A stretch of DNA of 64,000 bases from Microbacterium croceum (GTDB taxonomy: Bacteria; Actinomycetota; Actinomycetes; Actinomycetales; Microbacteriaceae): contig NZ_JAHWXN010000001.1 of the NCBI RefSeq assembly GCF_023091245.1, positions 1,488,001-1,552,000 on the forward strand, read 5' to 3'. This document shows, piece after piece, positions 32,898 through 41,936 of this stretch. Numbering within the stretch: the first letter of the stretch is position 1; each line of letters starts with the position of its first letter. The notes beneath the pieces were generated by a model. That model did not search any database. It had not been told where the DNA came from and saw only the letters and a program-made list of their open reading frames with translations. The position numbers and the translations under genes were made by a program.

Positions 32898-33842
32898 GTG
32901 ACCGCCGCCGACCCCACACTCCCGTTGTCTCCGTACCGGGAGATCGGACGAGCGGAGTGGGCGCGCCTGGCAGCCGACCTCGACCAGCCCCTGAGCGAGA
33001 CCGAGGTCGTCGAGGTCCGCGGTATCGGCGACCGGTTGAGCATGACCGAGGTCCGCGAGGTCTACCTCCCGCTGAGCCGGCTGCTGAGCCTCTACGCGAC
33101 CTCGACCAAGCGGCTGGGCGCGGCCACGAGCGCCTTCCTTCAGGAGGACGACACGACGACGCCGTTCGTCGTCGGCGTCGCCGGATCCGTCGCCGTGGGC
33201 AAGTCGACGATCGCGCGTCTGCTGCGCGAGCTGATGAGCCGCTGGCCCGGCACGCCCCGGGTCGAGCTCGTCACCACGGACGGATTCCTGTACTCCAACG
33301 CGGAGCTCGAGCGCCGAGGGCTCATGGAGCGCAAGGGGTTCCCGGAGTCCTATGACCGCCGCGCGCTGCTCGAGTTCCTCACGGAGGTGAAGAGCGGTGC
33401 CGCAGAGGTGCGCGCTCCCTTCTACTCCCACATGCGGTACGACATCGTTCCCGACGCCCACGTCGTGGTCCGTCGTCCCGACGTCGTGATCGTCGAGGGG
33501 CTGAACGTGCTGCAGCCGCCGCCCGCGCCGAACGACGTGGCGGTGAGCGATCTGTTCGACTTCTCGATCTTCGTCGACGCCGACACCACGCACATCGAGA
33601 AGTGGTACGTGGACCGCTTCCTCGCGCTACGACAGGGAGCGTTCAGCAACCCCTCCTCGTACTTCAACGTGTTCGCGCACCTGACGGATGAGGAGGCGAT
33701 CACCACGGCCCTCGGTTACTGGAACGAGATCAACATGCCCAACCTCGTCGAGAACGTGATGCCGACCAAGCACCGCGCACGGTTGGTTCTCCGCAAGGGC
33801 AGCGATCACGACGTGGAGAGCGTGCTGCTGCGCAAGCTCTGA
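32898..33842 (+). CDS. coaA: Type I pantothenate kinase
   Basis: A 314-residue kinase for the first step of CoA synthesis (pantothenate to 4'-phosphopantothenate). The Walker A loop G-V-A-G-S-V-A-V-G-K-S-T (about 94-105), T-T-D-G-F-L-Y, and the E-G-L-N-V-L-Q strand are all diagnostic, and length matches the family. The GTG start follows TACGAT by 6 nt and has no Shine-Dalgarno. The next gene, glmS, has its own leaderless-type promoter 50 bp after the stop. Confidence 0.95.
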   Translation: MTAADPTLPLSPYREIGRAEWARLAADLDQPLSETEVVEVRGIGDRLSMTEVREVYLPLSRLLSLYATSTKRLGAATSAFLQEDDTTTPFVVGVAGSVAVGKSTIARLLRELMSRWPGTPRVELVTTDGFLYSNAELERRGLMERKGFPESYDRRALLEFLTEVKSGAAEVRAPFYSHMRYDIVPDAHVVVRRPDVVIVEGLNVLQPPPAPNDVAVSDLFDFSIFVDADTTHIEKWYVDRFLALRQGAFSNPSSYFNVFAHLTDEEAITTALGYWNEINMPNLVENVMPTKHRARLVLRKGSDHDVESVLLRKL

Positions 33843-33905
33843 GGTCCCCGGCACGCGCCCTATTGTTCGGACGGCTCGCAAAAAATGCGCCGTACTCTTG
33901 ATCTC

Positions 33906-35753
33906 ATGTGTGGAATCGTCGGATACGTGGGCCCGCGCCCCAGCCAGGACATCCTTCTCGCCGGGCTCGCCCGCCTCGAGTACCGCGGATATGACTCCGC
34001 CGGCGTCGCTGTCATCGACGGCGACGGTGCGCTGGGGATGCGTAAGAAGGCGGGGAAGCTCGCCGTGCTGCGCGACTCGCTCTCCGACGCTCCCCTCGCC
34101 GACGGCTCGACCGGCATCGGCCACACCCGGTGGGCCACCCACGGCGGTCCCACCGATGTCAACGCGCATCCGCACCTCGCCGACGACGACAAGCTGGCCG
34201 TGATCCACAACGGCATCATCGAGAACTTCTCGGCCTTGCGCGCAGAGCTCCTCGCTGACGGGGTCGTGTTCCGCAGCGAGACCGACACCGAGGTCGCAGC
34301 GGCACTGCTCGGCCGTGCCTACGCCGACAACGGTGGAGATCTGCAGCTCGCGTTCCGCAGCATCGTGAACCGGCTCGAGGGCGCATTCACGCTGCTCGCG
34401 ATGCACCAGGACCACCCGGGCCTCGTCGTGGGCGCTCGCCGCAACTCCCCGCTCGTGATCGGTCTGGGCGACGGCGAGAACTTCCTCGGTTCCGATGTCG
34501 CCGCGTTCGTCGAGCACACGCGCAAGGCGCTCGCGATCGGCCAGGACCAGATCGTGTCGATCACCCCGGACGCGGTCACGGTCACCGACTTCGCCGGTAC
34601 ACCGGTCCAGCCAGAGCCTTTCGACGTCTCCTGGAACGCCGCTGCCGCCGAGAAGGGTGGATGGTCGAGTTTCATGGCCAAGGAGGTCGCCGAGCAGCCT
34701 GAGGCCGTCGCGAACACCGTCCGCGGTCGTATCCAGGGCGGCCAGGTCGTCATCCCCGAGCTCGACGGTCTCGACGAGCTGTTCGTGGGCATCAACCGCG
34801 TCATCATCACTGCCTGCGGGACGGCGTCGTATGCTGCGCTGGTCGGCAAGTACGCGATCGAGCAGTGGGCCCGCGTCGCAGTCGACGTCGAGCTGGCGCA
34901 CGAGTTCCGCTACCGCGATCCGGTGATCGGGGCCGACACGCTCGTCGTCTCGATCAGCCAGTCCGGCGAGACCATGGACACGCTCATGGCCGTCAAGTAC
35001 GCCCGCGAGCGCGGTGCGCGCACCCTTTCGGTGTGCAATACGCAGGGGGCCACCATCCCGCGCGAGTCGGATGCGGTCGTCTACACGCACGCCGGTCCTG
35101 AGGTCGCCGTGGCATCCACCAAGGCGTTCTCGGCGCAGATCACGGCACTCCTGCTCCTCGGCCTGCACATGGGTCGTGTGCGCGGAGCGATCGCCGATGC
35201 ATCCGTCGACGTCGCCGAGCTCGCGGCGCTCCCGGAGAAGATCGCCAAGGTGCTCGAGAGCGAGCAGGAGCACGTCACAGAGCTCGCCGGCTGGATGGCC
35301 GACACCCGCTCCGTGCTGTTCCTCGGCCGCCACGTGGGCTACCCGATCGCGCTCGAGGGTGCGCTCAAGCTCAAGGAGATCTCCTACATCCACGCCGAGG
35401 GCTTCGCCGCCGGCGAGCTCAAGCATGGCCCGATCGCGCTCATCGAGCCCGGACAGCCGGTCTTCGTCCTCGTGCCCTCGCCGCGTCACTCGGCGCTGGT
35501 GCACTCCAAGGTCGTCTCGAACATCCAGGAGATCCGCGCCCGCGGCGCTCGGGTGATCGTGATCGCCGAAGAGGGCGACGCCGCGGTGCTGCCGTTCGCC
35601 GACGAGGTCATCCGCATCCCGCTCGCCGGTGCGATGTTCGAGCCGCTGTTGGCGGTCGTCCCGCTGCAGATCTTCGCGATGGCGCTCGCCACCGCCAAGG
35701 GGCTCGACGTCGATCAGCCGCGCAACCTCGCGAAGTCCGTCACGGTCGAGTAG
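33906..35753 (+). CDS. glmS: Glutamine-fructose-6-phosphate aminotransferase (isomerizing)
   Basis: A 615-residue enzyme that makes glucosamine-6-phosphate, the entry to UDP-GlcNAc. The N-terminal glutaminase domain starts at Cys2 (M-C-G-I-V-G-Y-V-G) and has H-T-R-W-A-T-H-G. Two SIS domains follow (C-G-T-A-S-Y-A-A, S-I-S-Q-S-G-E-T-M-D-T), and the C-terminus ends D-Q-P-R-N-L-A-K-S-V-T-V-E. The TACTCT hexamer is 7 nt from the ATG, so there is no room for the glmS ribozyme found in Firmicutes. UDP-GlcNAc made from its product would also feed the sugar pathways at the left of the window. Confidence 0.97.
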   Translation: MCGIVGYVGPRPSQDILLAGLARLEYRGYDSAGVAVIDGDGALGMRKKAGKLAVLRDSLSDAPLADGSTGIGHTRWATHGGPTDVNAHPHLADDDKLAVIHNGIIENFSALRAELLADGVVFRSETDTEVAAALLGRAYADNGGDLQLAFRSIVNRLEGAFTLLAMHQDHPGLVVGARRNSPLVIGLGDGENFLGSDVAAFVEHTRKALAIGQDQIVSITPDAVTVTDFAGTPVQPEPFDVSWNAAAAEKGGWSSFMAKEVAEQPEAVANTVRGRIQGGQVVIPELDGLDELFVGINRVIITACGTASYAALVGKYAIEQWARVAVDVELAHEFRYRDPVIGADTLVVSISQSGETMDTLMAVKYARERGARTLSVCNTQGATIPRESDAVVYTHAGPEVAVASTKAFSAQITALLLLGLHMGRVRGAIADASVDVAELAALPEKIAKVLESEQEHVTELAGWMADTRSVLFLGRHVGYPIALEGALKLKEISYIHAEGFAAGELKHGPIALIEPGQPVFVLVPSPRHSALVHSKVVSNIQEIRARGARVIVIAEEGDAAVLPFADEVIRIPLAGAMFEPLLAVVPLQIFAMALATAKGLDVDQPRNLAKSVTVE

Positions 35754-35789
35754 GCTCTCCCGCTCGATCGCCGAGCGCACGACGACGTG

Positions 35790-35831
35790 CCGAGTGCACG
35801 GCATCCTGGCGTGAGGATGCCGTGCACTCGG
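35790..35831 (+). terminator. glmS terminator hairpin
   Basis: A perfect 18-bp inverted repeat beginning CCGAGTGCACGG and ending CCGTGCACTCGG with a 6-nt loop lies 36 bp past the glmS stop. It should end glmS transcription before acpS, which has its own promoter. Confidence 0.82.
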
Positions 35832-35899
35832 CGGTTTCCATTGCACTCGGTGCGGGCGTCTGCCGCAGTCGGGTCTCAGCGCGCGGGTAGGCTGAACGG

Positions 35900-36259
35900 G
35901 TGATCATCGGGACCGGCATCGACCTCGTGGACATCCCGCGGTTCGAGCGGACGCTCGAGCGGACGCCGCGCCTCCTGGAGCGGCTCTTCGCACCGTCGGA
36001 GCGTGGTCTGCGCCTCCCGTCGCTCGCTGCCCGGTATGCCGCGAAAGAGGCGCTGATCAAGACTCTCGGCGGCTCGGACGGCGTGCACTGGACCGAGATC
36101 GAGATCGCCTCCGAACCGTCAGGGCGTCCGCACTTCGTGCTCTCCGGATCGACCGCGCAGGTGATCGAGGAGCGCGGCATCACCCGGCTGCACCTGACCA
36201 TGTCCCACGATGCGGGGCTCGCCACCGCGTTCGTCGTCGCTGAAGGAGCACCGCTGTGA
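35900..36259 (+). CDS. acpS: Holo-[acyl-carrier-protein] synthase
   Basis: A 119-residue phosphopantetheinyl transferase that activates ACP for fatty-acid synthesis. G-T-G-I-D-L-V-D-I-P-R-F at the N-terminus and A-A-R-Y-A-A-K-E-A-L-I-K-T-L-G are the two metal/CoA signature blocks. The GTG follows TAGGCT by 6 nt with no Shine-Dalgarno, so it is likely leaderless. Its TGA overlaps the alr GTG, forming an acpS-alr-tsaE operon. Confidence 0.95.
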   Translation: MIIGTGIDLVDIPRFERTLERTPRLLERLFAPSERGLRLPSLAARYAAKEALIKTLGGSDGVHWTEIEIASEPSGRPHFVLSGSTAQVIEERGITRLHLTMSHDAGLATAFVVAEGAPL

Positions 36260-37362
36260 CCGTCCCGTTCCGTGAGGCGACCATCGATCTCGATGCGATC
36301 GCCGACAACGTGCGCCATTTCCGCCGCCTCACCGGCGTCGAGGTGATCGCCGTCGTCAAGGCCAACGCCTATGGCCACGGGGCGGCGGCATCGGCCGTCG
36401 CGGCTCTCTCCGGGGGAGCGACAAGGCTCGGCGTGGCCGAGATCCCCGAGGCGCTCGAGCTGCGTCGACAGGGGATCACCGCACCGATCATGGCCTGGCT
36501 GCACGCGCCGGGGGAGACGTTCGCGCAGGCGGCCGCGGAGAACATCGAGCTCGGTATCTCCTCGTTCGACCAGTTGGAGGCCGCCGCACGTGTGGCCAGC
36601 GTCGATCGTCCGGTCGGAGTGCATCTGAAGTTCGAGACCGGCCTCTCGCGCAACGGCATCGCTCCGGCGGACTGGCGTCGGGTGCTGGCGGAGGCGGCGC
36701 GCCTGGAACGGATCGGACGGCTGCGCGTCGTCGGACTCTTCAGCCACCTCTCGAACACCTCGCTCGATGACGACCGCGCGGCGCTGGCGAAGTTCGAGGA
36801 GGGCGTTGCCGCCGCGGCCTCGTTCGGCATCCGGCCCGAGATCCGCCACATCTCCGCCACCGCGGCCGCCATCGACAGGCCCGAGATGCGGCTGGATGCC
36901 GTCCGTGTCGGCGTCGGGATCTACGGCCTCTCGCCCTTCGACGACCGCACCTCCGCCGAACTCGGACTGCGTCCGGCGATGACACTGCGTGCGGCGGTCG
37001 CCGCTGTGCGCCGAGTTCCTGCCGGTACCGGGGTCTCGTACGGCTACGACCACCGCACCGATCGCGACACGACGCTCGTGCTCGTGCCCCTCGGATACGC
37101 CGACGGGGTCCCGCGGCATGCCTCGGGAAAGCTGCCGGTCAGCATCGCCGGACGCCGCTTCACCAATGTCGGACGCATCGCGATGGATCAGTTCCTGGTC
37201 GACGTCGGCGACACCCCGGTGTCGATCGGCGATGAAGTCGTGCTGTTCGGCGACCCCACGCTGGGCGTGCCCTCGGCGGCGGACTGGGCCGAGGCGGCGA
37301 GCACGATCAACTACGAGATCGTCACGCGCATCGGCGCACGAGTGCCCCGGAAGTCGTCATGA
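36256..37362 (+). CDS. alr: Alanine racemase
   Basis: A 368-residue PLP enzyme giving D-alanine for peptidoglycan. The cofactor Lys sits in V-I-A-V-V-K-A-N-A-Y-G-H-G near residue 35. The second catalytic Tyr lies in V-S-Y-G-Y-D-H in the C-terminal beta domain. The C-terminal end E-I-V-T-R-I-G-A-R-V-P-R is family-typical. It starts at a GTG overlapping the acpS stop and itself overlaps tsaE by 4 nt. Confidence 0.96.
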   Translation: MTVPFREATIDLDAIADNVRHFRRLTGVEVIAVVKANAYGHGAAASAVAALSGGATRLGVAEIPEALELRRQGITAPIMAWLHAPGETFAQAAAENIELGISSFDQLEAAARVASVDRPVGVHLKFETGLSRNGIAPADWRRVLAEAARLERIGRLRVVGLFSHLSNTSLDDDRAALAKFEEGVAAAASFGIRPEIRHISATAAAIDRPEMRLDAVRVGVGIYGLSPFDDRTSAELGLRPAMTLRAAVAAVRRVPAGTGVSYGYDHRTDRDTTLVLVPLGYADGVPRHASGKLPVSIAGRRFTNVGRIAMDQFLVDVGDTPVSIGDEVVLFGDPTLGVPSAADWAEAASTINYEIVTRIGARVPRKSS

Positions 37363-37844
37363 GCCTGGACCCCTCGTTTCTGGGCCGCTCGGAGATCGCG
37401 ACCTCCGACGCCATGGAACAGCTCGGTCGGCGCATCGGCGAGCAGCTGGAGGCCGGGGACCTGCTGATCCTGACCGGGCCGCTCGGTGCCGGCAAGACGA
37501 CCTTCACCCGCGGCCTGGCGGAGGGACTCGGCGTGCGGGGGCCGGTGCAGAGCCCGACCTTCGTGATCGCCCGAACGCATCCGTCACTGGTCGGCAGGGC
37601 GCCGCTGGTGCACGTCGACGCGTATCGGCTGGGCACCGGCGCAGAGCTCGACGACCTCGACCTCGACCTCGTGCGCTCTGTCGTGGTGATCGAGTGGGGC
37701 CGTGGCATGGCCGAGGACCTCGCGGACTCCTGGTGGGATATCGAGCTGGAGCGTCCGGTCGGCGCGTCCGGTCACGACATTGAGCCCTCCGAGCTGGATT
37801 CCGATGCCCCGCGCATCGTGACCATCACGCGCGGCGCGCGCTGA
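37359..37844 (+). CDS. tsaE: tRNA t6A biosynthesis ATPase TsaE
   Basis: A 161-residue P-loop protein with L-T-G-P-L-G-A-G-K-T-T (Walker A, about 40-50), Q-S-P-T-F-V-I-A and H-V-D-A-Y-R-L, the TsaE motifs. It works with TsaB and TsaD in threonylcarbamoyladenosine formation on tRNAs; both partner genes follow at 37994 and 39102. The acidic tail after residue 135 is slightly longer than in short homologues. It overlaps alr. Confidence 0.94.
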   Translation: MSLDPSFLGRSEIATSDAMEQLGRRIGEQLEAGDLLILTGPLGAGKTTFTRGLAEGLGVRGPVQSPTFVIARTHPSLVGRAPLVHVDAYRLGTGAELDDLDLDLVRSVVVIEWGRGMAEDLADSWWDIELERPVGASGHDIEPSELDSDAPRIVTITRGAR

Positions 37845-37888
37845 GCACCGCACACGGCTGCGACCACGTCATCCCCGAGCGCCCGGAG

Positions 37889-37975
37889 GTTCACAACTCC
37901 TCGAGAACGGCGCCTCGGTCGGTCGAATCGGGTCGTGGCGACGATCACACGTACCGACTCTGAGGAGTTGTGAAC
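37889..37975. repeat. 87-bp extragenic palindrome between tsaE and tsaB
   Basis: Perfect 14-bp outer arms GTTCACAACTCCTC / GAGGAGTTGTGAAC enclose 59 bp, inside which GTCGGT and ACCGAC form a second inverted pair. It sits directly before the tsaB -10 hexamer. It is too long and open for a simple terminator; a REP/MITE-like element or a regulatory cruciform are possible. Confidence 0.6.
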
Positions 37976-37993
37976 GCCGACTACCCTGGAAGG

Positions 37994-38617
37994 GTGATCC
38001 TCGCCGTCGACACTTCTCTGGGAACAGCCGTCGCTGTCGTCGACCCCGACGGCTCTTCACGCTCCGAAGCCGCGGCGGTCGACCCGCTCGGACATGCCGA
38101 GGTCATCGGCGACCTGCTCGTGCGCGCGCTGGACGGCGCGGGCTCCGCGGAGATCAGTCACATCGTCGCCGGCATGGGGCCAGGACCGTTCACCGGCCTT
38201 CGCATCGGCATCGCCGCTGCCCGCGCGTTCGCTCTGGGACGTGGCATCCCGGTCGTCCCTGTCCCCAGCCACTACGCGGCCGCGCTCACTGCGATCGAGA
38301 CAGACGGCGTCGAGGGCCCGTTCGCGGTCGTGACAGATGCGCGCCGCCGCGAGGTCGCGATCTCGGTCTTCGACGGGATGGATGCAGACGGCATCCCGCA
38401 CCTCATCGCCGCCACGTCGCTCGTGCCGCAGGCCGAGGCCGATGAGTTTCTCGCCGGCATCCGTCGGGTCGATGTCGCGACGCTCTCGGCAGCCGACCTC
38501 GCTCGGGTCGGCGCCAAGGCTCTGGCCGCGGGGCGCGAGCTCGGCGATTCCGAGCCCCTCTACCTGCGCCAGCCCGACGTGCGCGTCCCCGGCGTGCCCA
38601 AGCGGGTGGGCTCATGA
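37994..38617 (+). CDS. tsaB: tRNA t6A biosynthesis protein TsaB
   Basis: A 207-residue ASKHA-fold protein: V-I-L-A-V-D-T-S-L-G-T-A-V-A-V at the start and G-M-G-P-G-P-F-T-G-L-R-I-G near residue 65, diagnostic for TsaB (YeaZ). It scaffolds TsaD and TsaE. The GTG at 37994 follows TACCCT by exactly 6 nt, which favours it over an upstream ATG at 37970 lying inside the palindrome arm. It overlaps rimI by 4 nt. Confidence 0.93.
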   Translation: MILAVDTSLGTAVAVVDPDGSSRSEAAAVDPLGHAEVIGDLLVRALDGAGSAEISHIVAGMGPGPFTGLRIGIAAARAFALGRGIPVVPVPSHYAAALTAIETDGVEGPFAVVTDARRREVAISVFDGMDADGIPHLIAATSLVPQAEADEFLAGIRRVDVATLSAADLARVGAKALAAGRELGDSEPLYLRQPDVRVPGVPKRVGS

Positions 38618-39105
38618 CGCTCCGGGTGGCGACACCGGCCGACCTCGACGCGATCATGCTCATCGAGAACCGCTCGTTCCCGAGCGATGCGTGGAGCGCC
38701 GACAGCATGGCGGCCGAGCTCGCCAGCCCGCACGGCCGCTACCTGGTGGACGAGCACGACGGGGTCGTCATCGGCTACGGCGGGGTGCGCGCCCTGCGGG
38801 GGAGCGCTGACGCCGACATCCAGACCATCGCACTCGACGCGGAGCACCGTGGCAGCGGTCGGGGTCGTGCGCTGCTGCGCGCGCTCCTGGACGCAGCGGC
38901 GGAGCGCGGCGCACGCGAGGTGTTCCTCGAGGTGCGCGCCGACAATCCGACGGCGGAGGGACTCTACCTCTCGGAGGGATTCCAGGAGATCGGTCGCCGC
39001 CCGCACTACTATCAGCCGGACGACGTCGACGCGATCATCATGCGCCTCGACCTCCGACGCCGCACGACGGCATCGACCGCGCCGACCGAGGAGGCGAACG
39101 CATGA
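38614..39105 (+). CDS. rimI: Ribosomal protein alanine N-acetyltransferase RimI-like GNAT
   Basis: A 163-residue GNAT with [11 protein letters not shown] near the start, the acetyl-CoA loop [12 protein letters not shown] (about 75-86) and [12 protein letters not shown] followed by [12 protein letters not shown]. These match RimI, which acetylates the N-terminal alanine of ribosomal protein S18. Its place between tsaB and tsaD is the standard actinobacterial arrangement. Confidence 0.92.
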   Translation: MTLRVATPADLDAIMLIENRSFPSDAWSADSMAAELASPHGRYLVDEHDGVVIGYGGVRALRGSADADIQTIALDAEHRGSGRGRALLRALLDAAAERGAREVFLEVRADNPTAEGLYLSEGFQEIGRRPHYYQPDDVDAIIMRLDLRRRTTASTAPTEEANA

Positions 39106-40169
39106 GCGAGCCGCTGGTGCTGGGGATCGAGACCAGCTGCGACGAGACCGGGATCGGCGTCGTGCGCGGTCGGACGCTGCTGTCCAACACGATCGCCTCG
39201 AGCATGGACGAGCACGCCCGCTACGGGGGCGTCGTGCCGGAGGTGGCGGCTCGCGCGCACCTGGAGGCGCTGCAGCCGTCGATCGAGGCCGCGCTCGCCG
39301 AGGCGGGCGTGGGACTCGACGATCTCGATGCCGTGGCTGTGACCAGTGGCCCCGGTCTCGCGGGAGCGCTCATGGTCGGGGTCGGGGCAGCGAAGGGCCT
39401 CGCCGTCTCGCTCGGCAAGCCGCTGTATGCCGTGAACCATCTGGTCGGCCACATCGCAGCCGACATCCTCACGGCCGACTCCGAGCCCCTCGAATACCCG
39501 ACGATCGCCCTCCTGGTATCGGGCGGTCACACGTCGTTGCTGCACGTGCGCGACCTGACCACCGATGTCGAACTGCTCGGCGAGACCATGGACGACGCCG
39601 CCGGGGAGGCGTTCGACAAGGTCGCGCGTCTGCTCTCTCTGCCGTACCCCGGGGGCCCCGAGATCGACCGGGCGGCGCTCGATGGAGACCCGGACGCCAT
39701 CCGGTTCCCGCGCGGACTCTCGCGGGCGTCCGATCTGGCGAAGCACCGCTACGACTTCTCGTTCTCCGGGCTCAAGACGGCCGTCGCGCGATGGGTGGAG
39801 CGGTGCGAGGCCGACGGCGTCGAGGTGCCCGTCGCCGATGTCGCCGCCAGCTTCCGCGAAGCGGTGGTCGACGTGCTCGTGGCCAAGGCGCTCGCGGCAT
39901 GCGCCGACCTCGGCGTTCCTCGCCTGCTCCTCGGCGGGGGAGTCATCGCCAACCGTCGCTTGCGCGATGTCGCCCTGGAGCGCGCCGCAGCCGCGGGAGT
40001 GACCGTACGCATTCCGCCGCTCTCGCTCTGCACGGACAACGGTGCGATGATCGCGGCGCTCGCGGCGGAGTTGATCTCGGCGGGTCGGCAGCCGTCCACG
40101 CTCGCGTTCGGCGCGGACTCGACGCTCCCGGTGACCGAGATCCAGGTCGGCGAGGCGGTGCGGGCATGA
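39102..40169 (+). CDS. tsaD: tRNA t6A threonylcarbamoyltransferase TsaD
   Basis: A 355-residue enzyme that transfers the threonylcarbamoyl group to A37 of tRNAs. It starts [12 protein letters not shown], has H-L-E-A-L-Q-P and N-H-L-V-G-H-I (metal-binding His residues), V-S-G-G-H-T-S-L, and D-N-G-A-M-I-A near the C-terminus. Length and motifs are canonical. It overlaps rimI upstream and a membrane protein gene downstream. Confidence 0.96.
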   Translation: MSEPLVLGIETSCDETGIGVVRGRTLLSNTIASSMDEHARYGGVVPEVAARAHLEALQPSIEAALAEAGVGLDDLDAVAVTSGPGLAGALMVGVGAAKGLAVSLGKPLYAVNHLVGHIAADILTADSEPLEYPTIALLVSGGHTSLLHVRDLTTDVELLGETMDDAAGEAFDKVARLLSLPYPGGPEIDRAALDGDPDAIRFPRGLSRASDLAKHRYDFSFSGLKTAVARWVERCEADGVEVPVADVAASFREAVVDVLVAKALAACADLGVPRLLLGGGVIANRRLRDVALERAAAAGVTVRIPPLSLCTDNGAMIAALAAELISAGRQPSTLAFGADSTLPVTEIQVGEAVRA

Positions 40170-40660
40170 CCGATCCGCACGCAGACCCCGTGCGCGAACC
40201 CGCCGCGGATGCCGCCTCCACGCCCACGAGCATCGATCGACCGAGCGATGAGGTGGAGCGCCCCGTAGGCGATGCACGGCTGCCCGGCGCGCGGCGTGAC
40301 GGCTATACCAAGCTTCCGACGGGACCGGTCGGGATCGAACCTGTCGTGGCCACCGGTCCGGCGATCGACAACGACTCGGAGACCGGGTGGGAGCCGTCGA
40401 CCGGGGCGACCGGCGTCGATGACGCCCGGTTGGCGCCCTGGGCCTTGCTCGCCGCGATCGTCGCCCTCGTGGCGTCGTTCTTCGTCGGCTGGGGAGTGCC
40501 GCTCGCGATCGTCGCCGTGATCGCGTCGATCATGTCTCTGCGTCGCCCGGTCGAGAGCCGCGCGATCGCGCGATGGGCGCTCGTGCTGAGTCTCTGCGCC
40601 ACGGTGTACAGCCTGGGCTGGCTGGTGTGGGCGGCCATGCAGTTCGAGAGGCTGGGATAG
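40166..40660 (+). CDS. Small membrane protein, DUF4190-like
   Basis: A 164-residue protein. Residues 1-90 are hydrophilic and Pro/Asp-rich; two or three hydrophobic segments follow (about 92-125 and 137-158) with [17 protein letters not shown] between them, a pattern seen in DUF4190-type proteins. It starts at an ATG overlapping the tsaD stop, so it is co-translated with the t6A operon, but no functional link is evident. Function unknown. Confidence 0.7.
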   Translation: MTDPHADPVREPAADAASTPTSIDRPSDEVERPVGDARLPGARRDGYTKLPTGPVGIEPVVATGPAIDNDSETGWEPSTGATGVDDARLAPWALLAAIVALVASFFVGWGVPLAIVAVIASIMSLRRPVESRAIARWALVLSLCATVYSLGWLVWAAMQFERLG

Positions 40661-40664
40661 GCGG

Positions 40665-41927
40665 ATGCCTGATGACGACGAGGTCATCGAGCTGCGGGCC
40701 CTGCAGGCGCGTGCCTATGGGCGCGGCGGTGGACTGACCGCGGCGGAGGCCGAGCGCCTGGATCGGCTGACGCGGCGCCGGCCCCAACAGTCGGGCGCGG
40801 AGACCACTGCGACGCCGCAGGCTCCGGCCACGGCGGCGCACGACGGCGAGCCTGTCGCCGTCGGCGAAACGCTCGCCGACACCACGGTCATCCAGGAGCA
40901 GGCCGAGCGTTCCGGTCAGGACATCGCCGCGGGGTTCGCGGAACGGTCCGATGACCGCGCTGCGGTGCCACCCGAGCGCGCTGTCGCCGGGCGTGGTCAC
41001 TCCGTCGGCGCACGCGCGCTCCTGCGGGGGCAGTGGCGCGTCGTCACCGTGGCCGCTGTCGTGCTGCTCGCGATCGGCGTCGGTGCGGGGTGGGCGCTGT
41101 TCGGAACCCGGAGCGACGACATCCCCCTCACCGACGAGCAGCAGCAGCGCAGGGCGGAGCTCTCCGAGAAGGGTGGGTACGACGAGGGCTCGGTGCGTGC
41201 CATCGGTCAGGACGATGACGCACTGGTCTGGTATGGCACCAGGAACGACGGCGAGAACGTGTGCCTCGTGCTCGACGTCGGCGCGGAGACCGGCCAGTCC
41301 TGTCAGCACAGTGGCGACCTGAGCACGGGTGTCTTCGGATTATCGGCCGTGACGACGATCCCAGGCGAGGGAGATTCGTCGTCGAACACCGTCATGGCGT
41401 ACCTGATGTACTCCACCTCGGGTGTGCCGCTCGTGAGCATCCAGCGCTGGGACGAATCCGGTCTCTTCCTCGCGCAGTTCGCCGGCGAGGAGCGGGAGCG
41501 CGCGAAGGAGCTGGTCGACGGAGAGCAGGCCATGAACCTCACCATCGTCGGCTACTTCCGCGACGCACCGGTCTGGCTCATCGACCGCTGGAGCGGCAAC
41601 GGCTCGGAGACCTGCCTCATCGTCGACGGGGCGGCGGGCCAATCGACCTGCCGCCCGAGCGAGGATGCCCTGTCCGACGGCATCGCCGTGTACGTGTCGG
41701 ATGACGAGGTCGTGCCCGGTCGGGAGATCGACGCCTCCACGATCTGGAGTCTGGAGGTCGGCTACACGCCGAACCAGACGCCGTACCTCACGATCATCCG
41801 CGATCCGGAATCGATCTCGGTGTCCACGGACGGTGAGATGTGGTTCGACGGCTCGGCGTCCGGCCTCGGCGGCGACGACGGCGACTCGATCGACGTGGTC
41901 CCGCCGTCCAGCGACGCGAAAGGTTGA
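40665..41927 (+). CDS. Single-pass membrane protein with large extracytoplasmic domain, unknown function
   Basis: A 420-residue protein. A charged cytoplasmic region (1-120) begins D-D-D-E-V-I-E-L-R-A-L-Q-A-R-A-Y-G-R and contains an Ala/Thr/Gln-rich linker. One transmembrane helix lies at about 126-146, followed by some 270 exported residues with four Cys, probably two disulfides, and an acidic Asp/Gly tail. I recognise no family. It lies 4 bp after the previous membrane protein, and the two may work together. It ends 9 bp from the converging methyltransferase gene. Confidence 0.75.
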   Translation: MPDDDEVIELRALQARAYGRGGGLTAAEAERLDRLTRRRPQQSGAETTATPQAPATAAHDGEPVAVGETLADTTVIQEQAERSGQDIAAGFAERSDDRAAVPPERAVAGRGHSVGARALLRGQWRVVTVAAVVLLAIGVGAGWALFGTRSDDIPLTDEQQQRRAELSEKGGYDEGSVRAIGQDDDALVWYGTRNDGENVCLVLDVGAETGQSCQHSGDLSTGVFGLSAVTTIPGEGDSSSNTVMAYLMYSTSGVPLVSIQRWDESGLFLAQFAGEERERAKELVDGEQAMNLTIVGYFRDAPVWLIDRWSGNGSETCLIVDGAAGQSTCRPSEDALSDGIAVYVSDDEVVPGREIDASTIWSLEVGYTPNQTPYLTIIRDPESISVSTDGEMWFDGSASGLGGDDGDSIDVVPPSSDAKG

Positions 41928-41936
41928 GCAGCCTCC

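Noticed and set aside
33843..33905. Possible glmS ribozyme upstream of glmS
   Set aside because: Only 63 bp separate coaA and glmS, and the -10 hexamer is 7 nt before the ATG, leaving no transcribed leader for a ribozyme.
33627..35846. 739-codon open frame antisense to coaA 3' end and glmS
   Set aside because: It is the mirror of a high-GC coding frame, is rich in Arg, Asp, Glu and His with no domain pattern, and glmS is unmistakable on the other strand.
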